Assembly (NCBI GenBank): GCA_002335605.1
Contig: BEDY01000005.1
Location: 992,001-1,056,000, forward strand
Source: Prillingera fragicola
Taxonomy: Eukaryota > Basidiomycota > Tremellomycetes > Trichosporonales > Trichosporonaceae
DNA: 64,000 nucleotides
Reading direction: 5' to 3'
Shown here: positions 58,063 to 64,000 of the stretch, one piece after another
Numbering within the stretch: position 1 is the stretch's first letter
Layout of the letters: each line of letters starts with the position of its first letter
Position numbers and translations under genes: made by a program
The notes under the pieces: generated by a model
The model's database searches: none
Told to the model about the DNA's origin: nothing
What the model saw: the letters and a program-made list of their open reading frames with translations, nothing else

Positions 58063-59462
58063 GGTCGGTGGCGGTAGTGATCGTGAAGAGCTGACAAGCG
58101 AATGCCAATGGTAAGGTGAGATTGATGCGTTCAAGAGTGAGATGACTACTGGTAAGACGAGAGCGAGAACAGTCAGCAGCAGGGAGCGATTCCACAACAC
58201 TTGCGTGGAAGAACAAGAGACCAAGTCAAATAAAGGCGAACAATGACACTGACACGCCTGAGGGGTGGCAAAGGCATTCCATCATCGAGATTCGAGCTCC
58301 AGCCCGGCCCTGCGCCAATGGGGGTCATGTGGGTGTGTTTGTGTGTATCGCCCAAGGCCATGTTATTGTTCTGGCTCACTGGCCCACTGGGAACAATACC
58401 AGCGACGCCAACTTGCCCGCCACATTCTTCCGCCTCATCGTGCCTGCGCCTCCTTTCGATATGCTATCAGTCCGCTATGACCTGCTCCCCAAAGCGTACC
58501 CCCGGTATGCGCCTGCGTCGGGGATGATCAGAAGATACGAGGTTAGAGTCGCTTCTTCAGTGACCTGCGATGGCTTGGCAGAGTGGCAGCCCGTCCATCA
58601 ACGCCGATCGCAGGGCGTCAGCGAACAATAATGAATCTTTCCATCAGACACCCAGAATTCAACAACCATCACCTCACCACGAACGCGCCTTACCTTGAGA
58701 ATGCACTTCAAACACGTCACCTCTGCACCCCATAAGTCGCGGTCAGAAGCAGTTAGGCGTCGGTGGCGGCATGTTCTCGGCTCGACGGCGTCACTTACTA
58801 TTGTGGTCCGAGCGCAAGCCACTTTTCCATCAACGACAAGCCTCCCTGCTTTAATAGAGACTTGGATCTGCGCTGCCCACAAGAGAAAGAAGGTCAGCTT
58901 CCGAAAGCGGATTTACATGCCAATAACAGGGATGAGAGAACCGTGCGACGCCACCGTCTCCGGCACGTTACAGTGCGCAAACTAGCGTCGCCGTCCCGTC
59001 GACGCGCCAGGTTCTGCCGCCAACGTGCGAGGCCGATACTCTACACGTTTTTGTGCTGGTGCGTACTTGCGGAAGGGTACCTGCGCGCGCACTGGCACTG
59101 GCCAGACCAGAGCGAACATGACCCTAGGGTGACGGTAGCCCGTGTGTCAAAGGTCTCGACCCAGTCCTCAAAATCGTGGCAACAACGAGGGCGGGTGCGA
59201 GGTGGGTGAGGTCTAGAGTCTAGAGAAGATGCGGGTTGGTGACAAAAATGTGAGTGAACAGTGCGAAAGCCTCGACATTGAGTTGACAACCGCCGCCGGT
59301 ACGCCGGTCCGTGCGCTGATCCAAGTAAGTCATTTCAGTAGATTTGAAAGTGTTGGCGGTGCGCAGGTGGCATTGTTGGTCCATAGAGCCAGCTCTATGG
59401 CGCCAAGCCACCCAAGCACGCAAGTGTCCGGACCCGCGCACGCTCAGACCCCTGGCTGCAAG
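58063..59462. other. Unresolved region with Cys-rich exon candidates (minus strand)
   Basis: No complete gene could be built. On the minus strand there are protein-like pieces bounded by plausible splice sites: around 58875-58800 (IKAGRLVVDGKVACARTTI, donor GTAAGT), 58722-58695 (VTCLKCILK, donor GTAAGG), around 59025-58980 (GGRTWRVDGTATLVCA) and around 59183-59085 (HDFEDWVETFDTRATVTLGS, then a Cys-rich end). They may belong to one multi-exon secreted or Cys-rich protein. The plus-strand frame at 59229-59639 is an alternative. Confidence 0.3.
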
Positions 59463-59628
59463 CTACCACGGGAGGCCGCAGAAGTTGCAGTACCACACGT
59501 CATGGTGCCGGATCGGTACGCAGTAATCTTGCCTTTGTCAGCTCATGCGGGAGAGGAGCCAACTTACAGTAACGGTTCTTTCCCTTCAAGTCCCCGTGGC
59601 AGGCGCGCCGGTAGTAGTACTCGGCCAT
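59463..59628 (-). CDS. Putative small Cys/Tyr-rich protein, two exons
   Basis: Exon 1 at 59628-59568 starts with a good ATG context and encodes MAEYYYRRACHGDLKGKNRY. A GTAAGT donor at 59567 and a CTGAC branch follow. Two acceptors are possible. GGCAAG at 59528 gives YYCVPIRHHDVWYCNFCGLP with a stop at 59463 (41 aa in total). CAAAG at 59533 gives a different frame (CKITAYRSGTMTCG) that runs a few codons further. I recognise no family. It may instead be the first exon of a longer gene that continues into the Cys-rich fragments to the left. Confidence 0.3.
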
Positions 59629-60057
59629 TGTTGGTGTGAGTATCGCCAAATGTAGTTCAAGGTGATCGTCGACGAGGGTTATAGTCCTGACAAAGGAGTG
59701 TTGAAGGAGAGACCGACGGGAGGGCTTTTGAGCCTCCGAGAGGTAGCATGGGCTAGAGGGATCCAGGTGAGAAGGTGAGGGGTGAGGAAGGTGAGGGGTG
59801 AGAAGGTGAGGGATGAGAAGGAAGGGGGACGGTGAGAAAGCATGGTACTCGCGCCGTTGTTGTGGTGTCAGCTGGACGTGTGGGAGCAAGACTTCTAGTG
59901 TCCGTCACATTGGCATGGGCACGCTCTGTCGTATGCAACGCTCGGCTGGCAAGCCCGCGCCCCATTGCTGGCACACCCCTTGTGCAAAGAGCACACACAA
60001 GTGTCCATGTCCCTCTAGTCTCATCTATGCCCCTCGTCGCCCTCATCAACACCCCGC
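59629..60057. other. Intergenic, upstream of small ORF / downstream of Nudix gene
   Basis: 429 nt without a gene, containing a GGTGAGRR-type repeat. No other structure seen. Confidence 0.45.
59765..59825. repeat. Purine-rich GGTGAG tandem repeat
   Basis: Repeated AGGTGAGGGGTGAGRA-like units over 61 nt. One strand is almost pure purine plus T. Confidence 0.8.
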
Positions 60058-61442
60058 TCACGAGTAGTACTCGCTCTTGGGGTCACCTCCAACATACCCA
60101 CTACTCGACGTCGCTGCCTCCTTGGGAAGAGCCTTGACCCACTCGAGCGGTGCAGTCTCGGGCTGGGTGAGTGCGTCAGGCAGCGCAGCTATAACCTCTG
60201 AGATTGTTTGAGGCATTCGCTTCTGCCCTGGTGCGAACCGTCCGTATCGCGGTTCTTCGCCGAACGCGATTGTGACAGCGGTCACGAGGACGTCTGACGT
60301 AAATCCCTTGATAGGCGAGTGCCGGGTGCGGAAGCGCTGCGGCGTCAGTGGCGTCAATGACAACGAGCTAACACACTCACATGCATTCGATATGCGCCCG
60401 TGGAGCCCTCCTTGTCATCCGTGGACTACAGCGTCAGCGCAATCGCACAGCAGGGTCAAACACTCACGTAGTGCTCCCCCTCATGCGGCCACCAGTGTCC
60501 TCCAGCTTCGGCTAGATCATCCCCAGCTGGTCCATCAACAGTGCCTGTGTGAATGGCGCCGATGGGGTGGTCAAAGATGCAGTCGACCTCGTCGGGGTTG
60601 GGGCACAGGTTCTCGATGAGCGAGTAGTCTGCAACAAAGGCAACGACAGCTGACACAGTTAGACACTCCGCCACCAAGGCAGTGTGAACTCACGAGTCAC
60701 AACAATATGGTTCTTTGCGTGTGCGTCCTTGGGCAGGACGGTCAGAACAGGGTCGAGAACAGCGACAGTGTACACCGAGTCGTGGACAGCAGGCAGGCCA
60801 ACCTCCTCGTATGCCTCGCGGCGCTGCTAGTCAGCACTCCAGTCACGTCATAATATTATGACTCACAGCCGTAAAGATGGCTGAGGGATCAGTCGGGTCG
60901 TGCTTGCCTCCCGGCAGCGCAGTCTGGTTCGGATTGCGCCTGTTTGTCAGCGGCAGCTCTCCCAAGCCGAAAAAACGTACCTCAGATGCCTTGCACGCGT
61001 GGTGAGCAGTACACGCAGCCCCTCCTCCCCTGGTCTCTGGAAGAGTGTTATCAGAACGGCAGCCTGTCGTGCCAACCCAAGACTTCTCGTCAGCAGGTTC
61101 TCCAAGAGCAGGTGCTCACTCAATGGCTGGGACATTCTCGTATGAAGCAAGGTTCGCAAGACATGTCTTCGACTGTACGCTGAGCCCCTCCAGTGCTGCA
61201 TCAGGTGGCATGCCAACGGGGTACGACGCATTCGGGTCAGGCTCGGCGTATTGGTGAGAGGCATGCGAATGCTCCTTTGCGTGGCCGTTCACAAGGTTCG
61301 TGACTGCATGGCCGTTACACTGACTCCTGCCAAACGCATGCTCATGCGAGTGCAGATGGCCGGCGTGTACAGGCTCAGCAGACTCTGGCGGTGGTGCTTG
61401 GACCGGCTCAAAACTGCAGACGTCGGCTGCAGCTGCAGACAT
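60058..61442 (-). CDS. PCD1: Nudix hydrolase, CoA diphosphatase (PCD1/NUDT7-8 type)
   Basis: Seven exons: 61442-61120, 61085-60981, 60939-60867, 60823-60694, 60649-60468, 60425-60381 and 60336-60058. Introns are 34-44 nt and all phases agree, giving 378 aa. The His-rich N-terminus is poorly conserved (HLHSHEHAFG). Exons 2-4 carry the catalytic core: QAAVLITLFQRPGEEGLRVL, then RNPNQTALPGGKHDPTDPS, FTA, and RREAYEEVGLPAV. This is a Nudix box, of which REAYEEVGL is the metal-binding helix. The LPGGKHD and RREAxEEVGL pattern fits the CoA-pyrophosphatase family (yeast Pcd1, peroxisomal), which hydrolyses CoA or oxidised CoA to phosphopantetheine and 3',5'-ADP. I see no clear PTS1 at the C-terminus (ends SEYYS), so localisation is open. 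Confidence 0.85.
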
Positions 61443-61864
61443 TTTGGACCGGTGATTATCCTTGCCGGTGTGTATGAAGTGATGGATCGATTACTGCAGA
61501 TGTTGGTGTTCTGCAGGGATGGACAAGCGCAAGTGTCCCAAAGATCTTTGTACGCCTTGCTGTAGGTGTTATTTATACACTACTTTGCTGCGTTGGGGCT
61601 GGTGGCGATGGGACGAGTAGAAGTCGAGTCGGGCAAGCAAGCGCTTATATCTTGGGGCGGGGGTCCACTATCTATCCGAGAGTTGCCGAGCGCTTAATAC
61701 CGAGGGCTAATGCCAACCACGTGGGCAATTAGCAATGGACAAGGGGCATTAGTAAAATGATTCCGCTAATCAACACGACCACAGTCATGTCATCATCCTC
61801 AACCCCCCACCGCGCCTGCTCTTGGCTTCCTACACCTCACCCACCGACAACTCGTTCATACACG
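61443..61864. promoter_or_regulatory. Divergent promoter region, Nudix gene / Ca3427-like gene
   Basis: 422 nt between divergent start codons. A TTATTTATACACT sequence near 61570 could serve as a TATA element for the minus-strand gene. Confidence 0.45.
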
Positions 61865-63052
61865 ATGGCCACCAAGCTGCTGCGTGTAGGCTGGCACCGC
61901 GAACACTTTTTGTCGCCTCTTCTGCAGCTCGTCGCGGCTGACGCCGGGCGCACGATCCAGCTCGTCGAATGCCCTGGGGGTACCGGCGACATGCAGGCCA
62001 AGCTCAAGAATGACGAGATTGACGTGTGCATTGGTAAGTCTGGGCAGGCCCAAGGAAATTGGCACTGGATTGCGATAGCAAGTCCTATTTATTAGGGGCG
62101 CCTTTCTGTGTTGGAAGGCAGCTCGTCTTAGTGCTGACATCTAGCCCTCACCGACGCTCTTATCGCTGGCCTTGCCAACGGTCAGGACTCGTACAAGCTT
62201 GTTGGACGATACATTGCTAGCCCGCTGCGCTGGGCCGTCGTTACCGGTCTCGAGAGCAGGTACAAGAAGATAGACGACCTTAAAGGCACCACCTTTGGTA
62301 TTTCGCGTCTTGGCAGGTGAGTGATTGCCTTGCTCGCGTGACTCAAAGCCGATACTGACATTGCAGTGGATCGCAGGTGTGTAGACTGTGGAATCACAGA
62401 GAACGCAGCTAATTGCCAGGTCATGGCTTCAGTGCTTGCTCTGGAGCACGGGTGGGGCGCCGAGGACCAGCCCAAGTTTAAGGGTGAGCGTCGACAGGCG
62501 ACGATAGCTAATGACAGTCGAGGGCCAGTTCAAGCCGCTCCGTGACTCGGTGAACGCTGGTGACAGTGAGTGGAGACTTTGCCTTGTACTGACTTCAGCC
62601 TCTGTCTTCCTCTGGGAGTGGTTTACGACCAAGCCGTACGTTGACAGCGGCGAGGTGCGCTTTATTGGCTCGGTGTACAGTAAGCCGTCCGTACTCGTCT
62701 CTCACTGACACTAGCCCCCTGGCCATGCTGGTCGATTGCTGCGTCTGTCAAGTCTGACAACGCTGCCGTCTCCGCGTTTATCAAAGCGCTCCAGCCATAC
62801 GTTGTGAAGTTCAACTCTCCTGAGTCGCGTGCAGGCCCTGCCATTGACTATGTCGCAACCACCTTTGACCAGAAGCGTGACGACGTTGTTGAGTGGCTCT
62901 CGAGCGTTCGCTGGGAGACCTCGCTGCCCGAGGTCTCGGAGGGTGTCGTTCGCCAGACTCTCGATGTGCTGGAAAAGGCCGGCGTTGTGAAGTCTGCCAG
63001 CTACGACATGTCCACTTTTGTCAACACAAACGTGGCCAAGATTATCCGTTAG
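61865..63052 (+). CDS. Ca3427-like periplasmic-binding-protein-fold protein
   Basis: Seven exons: 61865-62033, 62145-62316, 62367-62376 (10 nt), 62420-62483, 62518-62565, 62599-62679 and 62715-63052. Introns are 33-111 nt and phases agree, giving 293 aa. The sequence has the type II periplasmic-binding-protein fold of the Ca3427-like family, related to SsuA and to the THI5/NMT1 proteins. Visible elements are KLLRVGWHREHFLSPLL, ECPGGTGDMQAKLKNDEIDV, ALTDALIAGLANG, YIASPLRWAVVTG, ISRLGSGSQVMASVLALEHG and FLWEWFTTKPYVDSGEVRFI. The ligand is unknown. In-frame ATGs at 61757 and 61787 would add a Ser/Pro-rich leader that could be a mitochondrial presequence. The later ATG begins the conserved core. 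Confidence 0.82.
62367..62376 (+). other. 10-nt microexon of the Ca3427-like gene
   Basis: TGGATCGCAG, flanked by a GCAG acceptor and a GTGTGT donor. It supplies the third base of a Ser codon plus Gly-Ser-Gln and restores the frame between GISRLG and VMASVLAL. Confidence 0.75.
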
Positions 63053-63322
63053 ACAGCAGGGCATGCTGGCGGGGTCAGAGGACATAATAGTAGTATGCAT
63101 GCATCATGTCGTCAGTTCAGGTCAGCCTCGGAACGATCGGATGGAGGGGCTGGAGTAGTAGTTCCGGGTTCCTTGGGAGCAGAGCCGCTGCGGTGGAGGC
63201 CACCACTCACCCACTCGGGTGTGCACGGCCGCGCGCCTAGCCGAAGCGCCGGCATCTAGGTTCAGAACGCACCACATGAAGTTGTCACTGCTCCTCCTCC
63301 TCACGCGACAACGACCGCAGCC

Positions 63323-64000
63323 ATGTCCAAACCCGAATGGCTCACCATTCTCGAAGCGCAGATCGCGGCCTGCCCGAGGCACACGGGTAAGTGACCTCCT
63401 TGCGTAGCAATGCTGACGGCAGTCTACGCGCTCGCGACGATTGACGGCGGTGCGCCTCGTGTTCGCCATGTCGTCCACCGCGGTAGTGAGTGCTTCTCCA
63501 AGACGTCACAAGCCTGTAACTGACACAACCTGCTTTCGTCCTGTCCTTCACGCCCTGCTCCACTGCACCAACCCACAGTCTCACCATCGGGCCTCCTCTT
63601 AGCGACAACCGACAAGCGCATGCCTAAAGCCCAGCAAATCAGCCACGACCCACATACCGAGATTGCCTGGTTCTTTGCTCCCTCGATGATGCAGATTCGC
63701 ATTCGCGCCCGCGCGTTCACTTTCCCGGCAGCAGGCTCGAGGCGCGGCTTCGACGATTCCGAGGAGGAGGACGAGCTCACCGAGGAAGGAACCGGCATCG
63801 CGTTCATCCCTACCATGAAGGCGCTGGGTCGGGACGCCCCCGAGAGCAAGTATCGCTTCTGGGAGAAGGAGCGGGAGAGGCTGTTCGTCGAGGCAATGAG
63901 CCCGCAGATGCGTGCTAGCTTTGCCAAACCTAGTATCTCGGGAACGCTGCTCGAGGACATTGAGGTGCCGAGGGACCAGTGGCCAAAGGAGCTGTCGCTT
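63323..64000 (+). CDS. Pyridoxamine 5'-phosphate oxidase-like flavoprotein (Alr4036 family), partial
   Basis: Exons 63323-63386, 63423-63485 and 63579 to beyond the window end. Introns are 36 and 93 nt with consistent phases. The visible part has about 182 residues: MSKPEWLTILEAQI, VYALATIDGGAPRVRHVVHR, LLLATTDKRMPKAQQI, then TEIAWFFAPSMMQIRIRARA and a later KYRFWEKERERLF. This is the order of FMN-binding split-barrel proteins of the Alr4036 (Pyridox_oxase_2) type, distinct from biosynthetic PdxH. Substrate and role are not established. An acidic insertion (DDSEEEDELTEEG) lies in the middle. The gene is truncated by the window edge. Confidence 0.82.

Noticed and set aside
1..64000. Search for CRISPR arrays, bacterial operons, prophage or intact transposons
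   Set aside because: No regularly spaced repeats, Shine-Dalgarno-led operons, integrases, reverse transcriptase motifs or long terminal repeats were seen.

Overview
This is nuclear DNA of a basidiomycete fungus, most likely a GC-rich tremellomycete yeast of the Trichosporonales type (inference). Genes are intron-rich on both strands. Introns are mostly 33-60 nt, with GTGAGT/GTAAGT-like donors and a CTGAC/CTAAC branch site only a few bases from the 3' AG. The proteins are eukaryotic and fungal: POM152, TTI2, COX19, NCA2, PWP1, SSH4, a PHO85-type cyclin, a JEN carboxylate transporter, a CFEM protein and an STB6-like protein. All gene models were built by joining reading frames across introns whose phases agree. 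No transcript was available.

Layout: 1-1645 has no clear gene. 1646-4383 (+) holds two related single-pass membrane proteins with PPxY motifs. 5154-14084 (-) holds TTI2-like, POM152 and an F-box-like protein. 14522-17937 (-) is a tandem pair of alpha/beta hydrolases with matching intron phases. 19759-20820 (-) is an acidic protein with a possible PP1 docking motif. 23976-25045 (+) is a Pcl-type cyclin with a long leader. 25046-36518 is gene-poor, but a four-exon AKTIP/FTS-like catalytically dead E2 variant can be assembled inside it (27672-28932, +).

36519-53478 is dense: an eight-span MARVEL-like protein (-), COX19 (+), a long STB6-like gene (-), SSH4 (-), NCA2 (-), PWP1 (+) and a JEN transporter (-). 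53479-56793 is sparse apart from tRNA-Gly(GCC). 56794-58062 (-) is a CFEM membrane protein with a 71-nt G tract inside an intron. 58063-60057 contains unresolved Cys-rich exon candidates. 60058-64000 holds a Nudix CoA diphosphatase (-), a Ca3427-like solute-binding-fold protein (+) and the start of a PNPOx-like flavoprotein (+, cut by the window end).

Themes: three putative Rsp5/Nedd4 PPxY clients or adaptors (1646, 3115 and SSH4); mitochondrial functions (COX19, NCA2, possibly the Nudix enzyme); and three compact divergent promoters (38679-38933, 49284-49525, 61443-61864). I recognised no intact transposon, virus, rRNA or CRISPR. The least ordinary parts are the gene desert with its hidden E2-like gene, the 10- and 22-nt microexons, the G-tract intron and the cryptic Cys-rich exons near 59 kb.
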